In this document: positions 23,325 to 32,090 of the stretch, in pieces
Layout: each line of letters starts with the position of its first letter
Position numbering within the stretch: the stretch's first letter is position 1
NCBI GenBank assembly: GCA_007117455.1
Contig: SKGM01000019.1
Location: forward strand, 1-45,697
Direction of reading: 5' to 3'
Length of the DNA stretch: 45,697 nt
Source of the DNA: Candidatus Methanomethylophilaceae archaeon
GTDB taxonomy: Archaea > Thermoplasmatota > Thermoplasmata > Methanomassiliicoccales > Methanomethylophilaceae
The notes under the pieces: model-generated
The model's input: only the letters and a program-made list of their open reading frames with translations
What the model was told of the DNA's origin: nothing
Database searches by the model: none
Translations under genes and position numbers: made by a program

Positions 23325-24695
23325 ATGTCCTTCATGAACGACATAGGAGACGCGCTTTTCGATATCTTCGAGCCGTTCGCTGCAGAATCCCTGCCCCTTT
23401 TGGAGGCGGTTCTGATACAACTTTTCATAATCTTCCTTCTAGCCAGGATATTCGCCGAGCTCTTCATGAAATTCGGCATGCTTGGCCAGGTAGGGGAGAT
23501 CGTAGCCGGTATCCTTCTAGCCAATCTGGTTATCGGCGGATTCACATTGGCACAGGGATTGAACATAGATTGGGATCCGGTGCATCCCAGTGTTTATCAT
23601 GAGATATTCGAGGTCATCGCCAATCTGGGCGTCATCTTCCTGTTGTTCGCTGTAGGTATGGAGACCAAGATATGCGATCTACGTGCAGTGGGCAAGACTG
23701 CGACGTGGGTCGCTGTTCTAGGCGTCATCATACCTTTCGTTTTCGGTTTCGGACTGGTCTTCGCTTATGAAGTCTATTACAAGCCTCACCCCGACTGGTT
23801 CATTCATGCACTCTTCATGGCTGCAGCGATGGTCGCCACCTGCATAGGTATAACGGCGCGTGTGTTAACTGAGCTGGGAGTCATGGACACCATCGAATCG
23901 AAGATAATCGTTGGCGCCGCAGTCGTTGACGACATACTGGCAATGATCATATTGGCCATAGTCGTCGCTGTTGCAGGTTCCGCCATGAATGGCGGGGGAG
24001 GGGTGGACATATTCGGTATCGCATCCACCGTCGCCATCGCACTGCTGTTCGTCATCTCCATCCTCCTGCTCTGCACGGGCATACCGAAGGCCAAGGAGTA
24101 TCAGTTGTGCCGCATGACTGAGAAGGGCATAGTCTGTCAAGACAGGGACTGGCCACTGCGCATAGAGCCCTTCCCGTTGGCCATGCTGACCTGTCTGGGA
24201 CTTTCCGCGATGGCGATATCGCTGGGACTGGCAGCCATCATAGGAGCTTTCCTGGCGGGAATGCTCTTCGCGGAATTCGCACATGGGCAGCTGGAGAGCA
24301 AGTTCAAGGGCATCAACGCCTTCCTCGTGCCCTTCTTCTTCGTCTATGTGGGAATGCGCGTCGAGCTGGCCGGTTTCACCGAGATCCTCGGACTCGCTGT
24401 CGGAACGATCATCCTCGCCATAGTGGGCAAGTACCTCGCCGGATACCTCGGCGTCATCTGGACCGACAAGTCCCTGGGTAAGAAGTCCGGTGACATTGTC
24501 GGTATAGGTATGTCTCCCCGTGGAGAGGTCGGCATCATCGTTGCAGCCATCGGTCTGACCGCTGGAGCGATATCCCGTGACATGTATACCGTCGTGGTCT
24601 TCATGTCCATAATAACCGCGCTCATCGCACCACCCTGGCTGGCTAAGTCCTTCAAGAGGAAGTACGAGGACGATGCCGCCAAGATGCTCGACTGA
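23325..24695 (+). CDS. Cation:proton antiporter, CPA2/Kef-NapA type, copy 2
   Basis: Paralogue of the preceding gene, aligned end to end with it. Conserved features are the same: GEIVAGILLANL, LLFAVGMETK, CIGITARVL, GAAVVDDILAM, GMSPRGEVGI, and the loop CRMTEKGIVC with Cys-x8-Cys. The periphery differs (MSFMNDIGDALF N-terminus; Lys/Asp-rich C-terminus). GAGGTGAGACC directly precedes the ATG at 23325, so it is translated from its own ribosome-binding site while copy 1 appears leaderless. The 88-base gap has no clear TATA box, so it may be co-transcribed. 456 residues. Confidence 0.9.
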   Translation: MSFMNDIGDALFDIFEPFAAESLPLLEAVLIQLFIIFLLARIFAELFMKFGMLGQVGEIVAGILLANLVIGGFTLAQGLNIDWDPVHPSVYHEIFEVIANLGVIFLLFAVGMETKICDLRAVGKTATWVAVLGVIIPFVFGFGLVFAYEVYYKPHPDWFIHALFMAAAMVATCIGITARVLTELGVMDTIESKIIVGAAVVDDILAMIILAIVVAVAGSAMNGGGGVDIFGIASTVAIALLFVISILLLCTGIPKAKEYQLCRMTEKGIVCQDRDWPLRIEPFPLAMLTCLGLSAMAISLGLAAIIGAFLAGMLFAEFAHGQLESKFKGINAFLVPFFFVYVGMRVELAGFTEILGLAVGTIILAIVGKYLAGYLGVIWTDKSLGKKSGDIVGIGMSPRGEVGIIVAAIGLTAGAISRDMYTVVVFMSIITALIAPPWLAKSFKRKYEDDAAKMLD

Positions 24696-24700
24696 GCACC

Positions 24701-24728
24701 AAACCCCCTTCCCATTTTCATTTTTCCT
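24701..24728 (+). terminator. C-rich/T-run terminator after antiporter 2
   Basis: AAACCCCCTTCCC is followed by two T-rich runs. It starts 6 bases after the stop codon and resembles the elements after mtmB, btuF and porB. Confidence 0.55.
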
Positions 24729-24854
24729 TACAATAAGGAACGATTGCCGCGCTTTTTGTTTACTTGGTCATTTCCCAAAATGGAGTCCAATGACCATTTA
24801 GTAAATGATTCAAAAATAACACTTCAGATCGAAGTAAGTTAAGAAATGGACGGT

Positions 24855-25019
24855 TCAGACCGGCCAGATGGAACTCGAGATAATCACCGTCAGCGACAGG
24901 ATTATCCCGGCGGCGATCACGAAGTAGGGACTGATCTTGAGTGAACTGTCATCGTCCGTGTCGAAGTAACAGACCAGACCAGCTGAGGACTGAAAACCCT
25001 CATTCTTCTTCTTTGCCAT
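24855..25019 (-). CDS. secG: Preprotein translocase subunit Sec61-beta (SecG, archaeal)
   Basis: Small third subunit of the archaeal SecYE-beta protein export channel. MAKKKNEGFQSSAGLV followed by YFDTDDDSSLKISPYFVI and one C-terminal membrane helix ending at WPV is the family pattern; 54 residues. The longer open frame (to 25088) is rejected because ATG 25019 gives the family N-terminus. On the minus strand ATTTATAG about 25-30 bases upstream makes the message probably leaderless. A Cys (GLVCYF) sits where many homologues have Arg. Confidence 0.9.
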   Translation of the reverse strand: MAKKKNEGFQSSAGLVCYFDTDDDSSLKISPYFVIAAGIILSLTVIISSSIWPV

Positions 25020-25091
25020 CGTTATGCCACAAATTGTCCTCGCTATAAATACATTTTCGAACCATAGGAAGAACAGGACGTGCATCATCTC

Positions 25092-25109
25092 CCGACAAAC
25101 AATTTATAT
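25092..25109 (+). promoter_or_regulatory. lysS promoter with extended BRE (CCGACAAAC) and TATA
   Basis: CCGACAAACAATTTATAT contains a TATA box about 30 bases before ATG 25137. The first 13 bases are identical in the hisS promoter (32052-32064), and close matches occur upstream of the CBS-ParB gene and mtmC. Confidence 0.6.
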
Positions 25110-25136
25110 GAACCAGGTATACCAGCGATTGATAGC

Positions 25137-26684
25137 ATGCATTGGGCAGACGTGATCGCCAAGGAATTGATGTCCAAACAGGACAGCAATCTGATTTCCG
25201 CAGGAATAAGCCCCACAGGTTCCATACATGTGGGTAGCCTCAGGGAGGCAGTGACCGCTGAGGCGGTACGTAAAGCCCTGGCGGACAAAGGCGCCGATGC
25301 ACGCATGATCTACCTGATCGACTCATACGACCCGTTGAGGCGTTGCTACGAGTTCCTGCCCGACAGCTTCGAGGATGAGGTGGGTAGGCCGATAAGTCAC
25401 ATACCCTGCCCCTACGGCTGCCATGACACCTATGCGGACCACTTCATCAAGCCCTTCATGGACTCCATGGACGGCATGGGCGTGAACTGTGAGATTTTCT
25501 GGACCCATGAACTCTACCAGAGGGGGGAGTTCGCCGAGACCATCGATGCCTCCTTCCAGAGGAGGGACAGGGTTCTGGAGATACTCAGCACTGTGACTGG
25601 CAGGGCCATGCCGGAGGACTTCCATGCCTTCAGTCCGCTCTGCAAATCGTGTGGCAGGTTCAGCACCACCCGCGTCACCGGTTATGAGTTCCCGTTCGTC
25701 AGTTATGTCTGCAAGTGCGGCATGGAGGACAAGGCGGACATCAGGAAGGGAGAGGGGAAACTGAGCTGGAGGCTGGAATGGCCGGCCAAGTGGAGGATAT
25801 TCGGCGTCACATGTGAGCCTTTCGGCAAGGACCATGCCGCAGCCGGAGGTTCCTATGATTCCGGGGTCAGATTGGTCAGGGAGGTATTCGATGCCGAACC
25901 CCCTTATCCGATACCCTATGAGTTCATCCAGCTGAAGGGCAAGGGTCAGATGCACAAGTCCACTGGGTCGGCGGTATCCGGTGTCGACGCCCTGAACATG
26001 ACACCTCCTTCGGTATTCAACTACACCATACTCAGGGTCAATCCTGAGCGTCACATAGATTACGATTCCGAGTTGGGAATATTGGACATGGTCGACGAAT
26101 ACGACCGTATCGAGAGGTCGTTCTTCGACGGAGATGCTACCGACAAGGAGGAGGACCTGGTCCGTGCCTATGAGCTGTCGCAACCAAATGGTCCCCGCAC
26201 CACGATGCCGGTGCAGATATCCTATCGGCATCTGGTCAACGTCGTCCAGGTCTCCAGGGACTTCAATGAGGTTTTGGAGACCTTGAAGCGCACCGATGAC
26301 CTTCGAGGTATAAGCATCGAGGAGCTCAAGACACTGGAGCAGAGGGTGGAATGCGTCAAGTACTGGTTGAACGCCTTCGCACCGGAATCGGTCAAATACA
26401 CGATATCAGAGGAGATGCCCGATGTGGATCTGGGCGAGGAGGAGAACAGGTTCCTTTCATCCCTGTTGGATAATCTCAGAGGGAGCGATTGGGACGGGGA
26501 CCTTATCCACAACACCGTCTATGAGACCGCCAAGGAGAGCGGTTTGGGGGCCAAGAAAGGATTCCAGACCCTTTACCGCATATTCATCGAGAGGCGCAAC
26601 GGACCAAGGATGGGCTACTTCCTGGCGACGTTGGACCGTGAGTTCGTCCTACAGAGGATTTCCGAGGCGGCTTCCAAGGTCTAG
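25137..26684 (+). CDS. lysS: Lysyl-tRNA synthetase, class I
   Basis: Charges tRNA-Lys. Class I type, as in many archaea: the HIGH-like motif is SPTGSIHVGSLRE near residue 30 and the KMSKS-like loop is KGQMHKSTGSAVSG, somewhat unlike the usual KMSSS form. A zinc-ribbon-like insertion carries CPYGCH and later CKSCGRF and CKCG cysteines. The C-terminal helical anticodon-binding part is complete; 515 residues. ATG 25137 is set by the promoter and the family N-terminus, not the earlier open frame from 25080. It ends in TAG (26682-26684), whose first bases are shared with the oppositely oriented top6A TAG. Amber read-through would add about 13 residues. Confidence 0.94.
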   Translation: MHWADVIAKELMSKQDSNLISAGISPTGSIHVGSLREAVTAEAVRKALADKGADARMIYLIDSYDPLRRCYEFLPDSFEDEVGRPISHIPCPYGCHDTYADHFIKPFMDSMDGMGVNCEIFWTHELYQRGEFAETIDASFQRRDRVLEILSTVTGRAMPEDFHAFSPLCKSCGRFSTTRVTGYEFPFVSYVCKCGMEDKADIRKGEGKLSWRLEWPAKWRIFGVTCEPFGKDHAAAGGSYDSGVRLVREVFDAEPPYPIPYEFIQLKGKGQMHKSTGSAVSGVDALNMTPPSVFNYTILRVNPERHIDYDSELGILDMVDEYDRIERSFFDGDATDKEEDLVRAYELSQPNGPRTTMPVQISYRHLVNVVQVSRDFNEVLETLKRTDDLRGISIEELKTLEQRVECVKYWLNAFAPESVKYTISEEMPDVDLGEEENRFLSSLLDNLRGSDWDGDLIHNTVYETAKESGLGAKKGFQTLYRIFIERRNGPRMGYFLATLDREFVLQRISEAASKV

Positions 26685-27781
26685 AGGAGTATACCCATCT
26701 GGGACAGCTTCTCTGGCAGGTAAGTGTCGGTGACGAAGTCCAGGCCGTACTTGGCCAGGGCCTGCTGTTCCGCCTTCTTCCCCATCTGGAGCATGGCCTC
26801 TATCTCCGACCGCCAGAACTCGTCATTGAACCTGGGGTCGTTCAGCTCGCTCTTCAAGGCCGCCACGTCCTGGTCGCTGAGCTTGTCGGCAGGAAGGTCG
26901 TAGTTCAGTATGTCGCTGCTGGTTATGCCCACGTACTCTGCGCTGGGGGTCGCCAGGTAGTCTGAGATGTGGGCGGTCTTGATCGCCCCATAGGCGATGG
27001 AGGCGAAGATGCGGAAAGACCAGGGGTCTCCATCGGTGAAAACCACCACCGGTAGCCCCATCTCCTCGTTCAGGCGTTTCATGAACCTCCGGGTGCTACG
27101 GGCCGGCTGTCCCTTGAGATGGACCAGTAGGGCATTGCTCTTTTCGTCGAAGGTGTTCTCCACCAGACGGTCGAACATACCTCCGGTCTCTATGGCGATG
27201 ACGAAATCCGCGCCAGCGGACTTCATCTCCACCTTCTCCTTCTCCACGTTGAAGGGGATGCTGTAACCGGAGTCCCCCACGTCATCGCGGCAGTTGATGG
27301 TCTTCCTCTTCCCTTTGCGGTCGGTCTCGATGAGGGTGAGGTCCCCCATGACCCGGGCCCCATCCTCCTCGGGACGGAGCTTGAAGTCCTCACGCATGCA
27401 ACGGCTTATGATCTCCAGATCCTCGGCCAGGAGATTGCTCTCATCCTGGGAGTGGAACTTGCCGTTCCCCCATCCCTCGGAGATGTAGTACATCTCCCTC
27501 AGGGTGGATGAGTGCTTGTTGTCTATCATGTCACGTATGAAGTCCACCATATGCAGGGTGCGCAGCATCAGGGTCGCCCCTTTGATGGTCTTCGCGGTGC
27601 GGTGTGCGGTCTGGTCTCCATAGGTCCAGACGTTCTTGCGCACGTCGAATTCGATGTTCTTCTTGGACCTCAGGGCGAGCTCCATCTGGGGGATGTCGCC
27701 CAGATCGATCTGGTCATAGACCGATTCCACTATCTGGAGGAGCTCCCTGACCGCCCTCTCATGTCTGTCAGTCGTCGTCAT
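26681..27781 (-). CDS. top6A: DNA topoisomerase VI subunit A
   Basis: Spo11-like subunit that cuts both DNA strands to relax supercoils and unlink chromosomes. The catalytic tyrosine is in [11 protein letters not shown] at about residue 97; the Toprim metal-binding acidic residues follow in [10 protein letters not shown] and [11 protein letters not shown]. 366 residues is normal. It overlaps top6B by 14 bases, in the order top6B-top6A on this strand. The stop is TAG, at 26681-26683 in plus coordinates, inside the CTAG shared with lysS. Confidence 0.95.
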   Translation of the reverse strand: MTTTDRHERAVRELLQIVESVYDQIDLGDIPQMELALRSKKNIEFDVRKNVWTYGDQTAHRTAKTIKGATLMLRTLHMVDFIRDMIDNKHSSTLREMYYISEGWGNGKFHSQDESNLLAEDLEIISRCMREDFKLRPEEDGARVMGDLTLIETDRKGKRKTINCRDDVGDSGYSIPFNVEKEKVEMKSAGADFVIAIETGGMFDRLVENTFDEKSNALLVHLKGQPARSTRRFMKRLNEEMGLPVVVFTDGDPWSFRIFASIAYGAIKTAHISDYLATPSAEYVGITSSDILNYDLPADKLSDQDVAALKSELNDPRFNDEFWRSEIEAMLQMGKKAEQQALAKYGLDFVTDTYLPEKLSQMGILL

Positions 27782-29792
27782 TCAGGACCTCCTCCTCCAT
27801 CTCGTCCTCTTCCTCCTCGGGGAGGTTCTCGCTCTCACTGATCTCCATGCCTTTGATGCCCCAGTCACCTGGCAGCGGCTCAGCCCCCATGATCATGGTG
27901 GGGTTCAGGCCGGAGACGAACACATCCGACTCCCCGAACACATCCGACAGCTCCCCATCGAGCTGGAACTCCAATTCGAAGCAGGCTGATGGAGGGAGGT
28001 CCTCCATCTTCCAGGTGGTCTTCCCTTCCTCGGTGACCTCCACAAGGACGTCGGAGATGATCGTCTCATTCAGGCAGCTTTTGGGAAGTACGCTGTGCAG
28101 CATGAAACTCTTGGGACTCGTGGTGTAGTTGTAGATGTTGTAACGAACGGTCCTCAAACCCTTCTTCTCCATCATGGAGGAGGGTTCTATCCAGACCACG
28201 TTCATGATCTTGGTTATGGTGGAATCGAGACTGGGTACGGGCCTTCCCAGCATGGATGCGCTCTTCTCGGCTATCTCCGGTAATATCTGCTGCACCACGT
28301 CGAACTTAGCCCTGGTCTTCTTCTTCCTCTCCTTCTTGTTGAGGTGGCTCTTCAGGCTGCGGGCGCAGAGACGGAGGGCCAGGGCGACCTCCTTACCTAT
28401 CTCCTCCAGATTGGCCACCGCCTCCTTCCCCTCGGATGTGAAAGGCACCTTGGTGGAGGCTATGTGGATCATTATTATGGCAGGCCCGTATGGGATGCCC
28501 TTGCCTCCCCGCTGCTCCAGGCCGTATTTCCTCCAGTCGATGGACTCCACGGCCTTGGTGATGGCGCATGCCCCTTGTTGATAGAGCAGAGGGACCCGGT
28601 TGGCGAACCTCAGTATCGTCACCTGACCCTCGGAATGCAGCTCGCCCCCATACACGATGCCCGCCTCTATGACGAACGGGTTGCCGTTCGCGACCCTCGG
28701 GGCCCTGGTGACCGGAGGGGCGTAGTATTCCGGTCTGTTGCCCTCCAACACATGCTTCAATCCTTTCTTTATCAGATCCTCGCCGATGGGTGAGAGGCAA
28801 TCGGTGGGAGGTGCCATTATCTTGACCGATGAAACCGCATGCACCAGGTCGCGGACGTTCTCCCGATTCAGTGAGGATAGCCGCATGTCACCATTCAACT
28901 GGGAGAGCTGCAGGATCTCGTTGGCGACCCGGTCGCTTATCCTACTGAAGTCATTCTTCAGGAAGTTCTTCAGGGTCTTCTGCTTACTGTCCCTGGCCAG
29001 GCGCATCATGTCGCCTATCTCCAGGCCTTGGATGTGTGGCTTGACCTCCTTGGCCTTGGGGGGCAGGCGGGTGGTAGCCCTCTCGAAGACGTAGGTCTTG
29101 CCCTCCGGGTCCGAGTAGACGAGCTGGGCATGGGGGTTGACGATGGCGGTGTTCTTCAGGTATTCGAAGACCGACTGCTTGCCCTTCACGTACCTCCCGC
29201 GGATGTAGTACTCGATGCGGGTCCCATGTTCCTTCTCTGGCCATATGAATGGTTGGTCGTTTCTGACGTCCGGACGGTTCTTTTTGGTGTCTATGGTTAT
29301 GTCCATGCTCCAGGCGGTCTCCTCCTCTTCCACCTTGGACATTATCTTCGCCGGTTTACCGGTGGTTATGTTTCCGTACATGACGGTTGCGGATATGCCG
29401 ATGCCCTGCTGGCCGCGGGATTGTCTCTGCGCATGGAACCTCGACCCGAACAACAGTCTGCCGAAGACGTTCGGCATCATATGATGCACTATGCCCGGTC
29501 CGTTGTCCTCGATGACTATGCGGAACTCCTCTTCCTCATCGGTCCTCTCCACCGAAACCGATATGTCAGGCAGTACACCGGCCTCCTCACAGGCGTCAAG
29601 GGAGTTATCGACCGCCTCCTTGATCCCCATCAACAGTGCCTTGGAGCGCGAATCGAAGCCCAGTATGTGCTTGTTCTTCTCGAAGAACTCGGTTACGGAG
29701 ATCTCCTGCTGCTTCCCCGCCATGTCGTTCGCTATGGAACGTTTGCCCTTCTGGGCAGCAGCCTTGGGGTTCTTACCGTCATCTGAGTGCAT
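27768..29792 (-). CDS. top6B: DNA topoisomerase VI subunit B
   Basis: ATPase subunit that gates DNA passage. GHKL ATP-binding motifs are EAVDNSLDAC (N box), IEDNGPGI (G1) and SRGQQGIGIS (G2); the transducer domain follows with a switch lysine probably in RGGKGIPYGP or downstream. The C-terminal extension ends in a Glu/Asp-rich tail. Length of 674 residues is large but within the archaeal range. A TATA-like TTTTATTA about 25-30 bases upstream of ATG 29792 suggests a leaderless message. MHSDDGKNPKAAAQKGK gives a charged N-terminal extension. Confidence 0.95.
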   Translation of the reverse strand: MHSDDGKNPKAAAQKGKRSIANDMAGKQQEISVTEFFEKNKHILGFDSRSKALLMGIKEAVDNSLDACEEAGVLPDISVSVERTDEEEEFRIVIEDNGPGIVHHMMPNVFGRLLFGSRFHAQRQSRGQQGIGISATVMYGNITTGKPAKIMSKVEEEETAWSMDITIDTKKNRPDVRNDQPFIWPEKEHGTRIEYYIRGRYVKGKQSVFEYLKNTAIVNPHAQLVYSDPEGKTYVFERATTRLPPKAKEVKPHIQGLEIGDMMRLARDSKQKTLKNFLKNDFSRISDRVANEILQLSQLNGDMRLSSLNRENVRDLVHAVSSVKIMAPPTDCLSPIGEDLIKKGLKHVLEGNRPEYYAPPVTRAPRVANGNPFVIEAGIVYGGELHSEGQVTILRFANRVPLLYQQGACAITKAVESIDWRKYGLEQRGGKGIPYGPAIIMIHIASTKVPFTSEGKEAVANLEEIGKEVALALRLCARSLKSHLNKKERKKKTRAKFDVVQQILPEIAEKSASMLGRPVPSLDSTITKIMNVVWIEPSSMMEKKGLRTVRYNIYNYTTSPKSFMLHSVLPKSCLNETIISDVLVEVTEEGKTTWKMEDLPPSACFELEFQLDGELSDVFGESDVFVSGLNPTMIMGAEPLPGDWGIKGMEISESENLPEEEEDEMEEEVLNDDD

Positions 29793-29839
29793 CCGAGGAT
29801 ATGAAAGGATGGAACCCTAATAAAACTTGCCAGATTCCT

Positions 29840-30853
29840 TCAGTCCTCGAACTCCTCGCCACAGCCCGGGCAGGCCTCAGCATCCTCCGGCACCTCGGCT
29901 CCACACTCAGAGCAGACGAAAGTGTCCTCCTTCTCAGCGGGCGGGTCCCGGCTAGGCATCTGCGGCGGTACATATTGCGGTATCACCCTTCCACAGCCTG
30001 GGCAGGTCTCGGCGTCCTTGCTCAATGGAGCACCGCACTTGACACAAGGCCTCCCATCCCGCGGTGGTATGCGACCTTGCTCCTCCATCTTCTCTACTGC
30101 GCGGTCGATGTTGCGCCTCATCCACCATGAGATGAAGGCCAGGAAGAAGAACGGCATCCCGACCAGCACGAATATCTGATTGAAATTCTGACTCCAGTAG
30201 AACAACAATGCGTCCGAACCCTCGAGGGTCAATGGGCCAATGGCTATACTGGTCTCGAACTCCTCACCATTGTCATCCGCAGTGAAGAAGAAGAAATAGT
30301 TCTTCCCCTCCTTCAACTCAACCACGGCGCTGTGGATGTAGCCGCCCTCATTCTCATTCGTGGTGTTGCTCAGAGACTGGGTCTTGACCTCGTCACCCAT
30401 CCAAGCCTCCAGATAGACGGTCTTGATCTCTCCGATATGGACGGTCACGTTATCCAAGGGTCCGATCACCGTCACCTGGAAGGTGTAGTTGCCGTCCTCG
30501 GAGATGTCCGTCGGCGTCACCGTTCCCTGCAGCAACGGGCCACCATCTATGGATGCGACGCTGTCCGGGTTCTCATCGTAGTAGGCCAGGGTGAAAGTGA
30601 AGGCCACCGTGGACATGATGACCGTGAACGCAACCCCCCACATCAACATCCACTTCAGGTCCTTGAGGCCGAAGTTCTTGGGTATGATGTATCCGGCGAT
30701 GGCTATCAGGAGGGTGGCCATGCACAAGGTGCCGTCCCTCTCAGCCGTGAGGAGGAAGACGGACACCACAAGCGCCAGGGCGATACCGGTCGGGACGGCG
30801 TACTTGCTCTGCAAGAAGGTGAGCGCCTTACTCTCTGGAGGCTCCGCGGACAT
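29840..30853 (-). CDS. Membrane protein with two C-terminal zinc ribbons
   Basis: No named family recognised. About three membrane segments lie in the first 100 residues (AVPTGIALALVVSVFLL, MATLLIAIAGYII, WMLMWGVAFTVIMSTVAF), then an extracellular beta-rich domain of about 130 residues with NYTFQVTVIGPLDNV, a fourth membrane segment (IFVLVGMPFFFLAFISWW), and a cytoplasmic tail. The tail has two zinc-ribbon motifs: CVKCGAPL..CPGCGRV and CSECGAEV..CPGCGEEF. The layout suggests a sensor or scaffold with an outside binding domain. ATG 30853 is followed by MSAEPPESKAL. Divergent from the DRG GTPase gene. Confidence 0.8.
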   Translation of the reverse strand: MSAEPPESKALTFLQSKYAVPTGIALALVVSVFLLTAERDGTLCMATLLIAIAGYIIPKNFGLKDLKWMLMWGVAFTVIMSTVAFTFTLAYYDENPDSVASIDGGPLLQGTVTPTDISEDGNYTFQVTVIGPLDNVTVHIGEIKTVYLEAWMGDEVKTQSLSNTTNENEGGYIHSAVVELKEGKNYFFFFTADDNGEEFETSIAIGPLTLEGSDALLFYWSQNFNQIFVLVGMPFFFLAFISWWMRRNIDRAVEKMEEQGRIPPRDGRPCVKCGAPLSKDAETCPGCGRVIPQYVPPQMPSRDPPAEKEDTFVCSECGAEVPEDAEACPGCGEEFED

Positions 30854-30905
30854 TGTTCCCGGATATGCGGTTGAATCCTTAAACGTTGCCTTGGTTCGGA
30901 TGACT

Positions 30906-30916
30906 AATTTATATTG
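30906..30916 (+). promoter_or_regulatory. TATA box of the DRG GTPase gene
   Basis: AATTTATATTG centred about 36 bases before ATG 30948 predicts a transcription start near 30936 and a leader of roughly 10 bases. Confidence 0.5.
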
Positions 30917-30947
30917 TTGAAGGATTTCCCGATTGCGGAGCTGTCAA

Positions 30948-32051
30948 ATGGCCAAGACCATCGAGGAACAGATTCAGGAACTCGAGGACGAGATCGCCAA
31001 CACCAAGTACAATAAGGCGACCCAGGCCCACATCGGCAAGCTCAAGGCCAAGATCGCCAGGCTGAGCGCCGAGGTGGAGAAGAGGAGGTCCGCCAAGGGT
31101 CCGACCAAAGGGTACAGTGTTAAGAAGGCCGGAAACGCCACTGTCGCCCTCATAGGATTCCCCAGTGTGGGAAAATCCACTCTACTCAACCAGCTGACGG
31201 ATGCCAAGAGCGAGGTCGGTCATTACCACTTCACAACACTGGACGTTGTGCCCGGCGTGATGGAGCACAAACATGCCAAGATACAGATACTGGATATGCC
31301 CGGTCTCATCCGCGACGCCTCCCGGGGCAAGGGCCGTGGTAGAGAGGTGATCGCCGCCGCCCGCTCCGCTGATGTCATACTTTTCGTGGTGGATGTCTTC
31401 GACCCTCACCTGCAGGTCCTTTTGAAGGAGCTCGAGGATGCAGCCATTCGCCTGAACCAGGAGAAGCCTGACGTGGTCATAACCCCCTCTGACCGAGGAG
31501 GCATCACAGTACTCAGCACCATCAAGCTTACAAAGATCGATGAGGAGCTCGCCAAATCCATGGTCTCCGCCTTCGGTTATGTCAACGCCAATGTGGTCAT
31601 CCGCGAGGACATCGATGAGGATCAACTCTTGGACGTCCTGGCCGGTAACAGGGTCTACATCAAGGCGCTCATAGCGGTCAACAAGGTTGACCTGGTGGAT
31701 CCATCGCAACTCCCTGAGGTCTATGCCAGGCTACCCGACTTCGGGAAGGTCCCGGTATCCGCCCAGCACGGCACAGGGATGGAGGACCTTAAGGATGCGA
31801 TGTTCGAGACCATTGACCTCATAAGGGTCTACATGAAGCCCCAAGGTCAGGAGGCCGACCTCGATGAACCTTTGATAGTCCGGCGGGACAGCGAGATCGG
31901 TGACGTCTGCGACCAGATCCACCGCACATTCCGCCCCAACTTCCGTTATGCCAACATCTGGGGCCCCAGCGCCAAATTCCCAGGGCAGATGGTGGGCATC
32001 GACCACGTGGTCAAGGATGGCGATGTGATATCGATCATCGTCAAGCGCTGA
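30948..32051 (+). CDS. DRG-family (OBG superfamily) GTPase with TGS domain
   Basis: Ribosome-associated GTPase conserved in archaea and eukaryotes. An N-terminal coiled coil (residues about 1-55) precedes G1 GFPSVGKSTLL, a G2 threonine in HYHFTTLD, G3 DMPGLI and G4 NKVD; the helix-turn-helix insertion characteristic of DRG lies around LLKELEDAAIRL. The C-terminal TGS domain ends IVKR. 367 residues. The ATG at 30948 is chosen over an upstream TTG. Cellular role in archaea is not established; eukaryotic DRGs help stalled ribosomes. Confidence 0.93.
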   Translation: MAKTIEEQIQELEDEIANTKYNKATQAHIGKLKAKIARLSAEVEKRRSAKGPTKGYSVKKAGNATVALIGFPSVGKSTLLNQLTDAKSEVGHYHFTTLDVVPGVMEHKHAKIQILDMPGLIRDASRGKGRGREVIAAARSADVILFVVDVFDPHLQVLLKELEDAAIRLNQEKPDVVITPSDRGGITVLSTIKLTKIDEELAKSMVSAFGYVNANVVIREDIDEDQLLDVLAGNRVYIKALIAVNKVDLVDPSQLPEVYARLPDFGKVPVSAQHGTGMEDLKDAMFETIDLIRVYMKPQGQEADLDEPLIVRRDSEIGDVCDQIHRTFRPNFRYANIWGPSAKFPGQMVGIDHVVKDGDVISIIVKR

Positions 32052-32069
32052 CCGACAAACAATTAATAC
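32052..32069 (+). promoter_or_regulatory. hisS promoter with extended BRE (CCGACAAAC) and TATA
   Basis: CCGACAAACAATTAATACC starts one base after the GTPase gene stop. Its first 13 bases equal those of the lysS promoter. Transcription would begin near 32088, so the hisS message is essentially leaderless. Confidence 0.6.
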
Positions 32070-32090
32070 CCTCTTCTTAATCTCCAAGTG

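Noticed and set aside
25323-26231. A 302-residue open frame opposite lysS
   Set aside because: Antisense shadow of lysS with no recognisable domain or ribosome-binding site.
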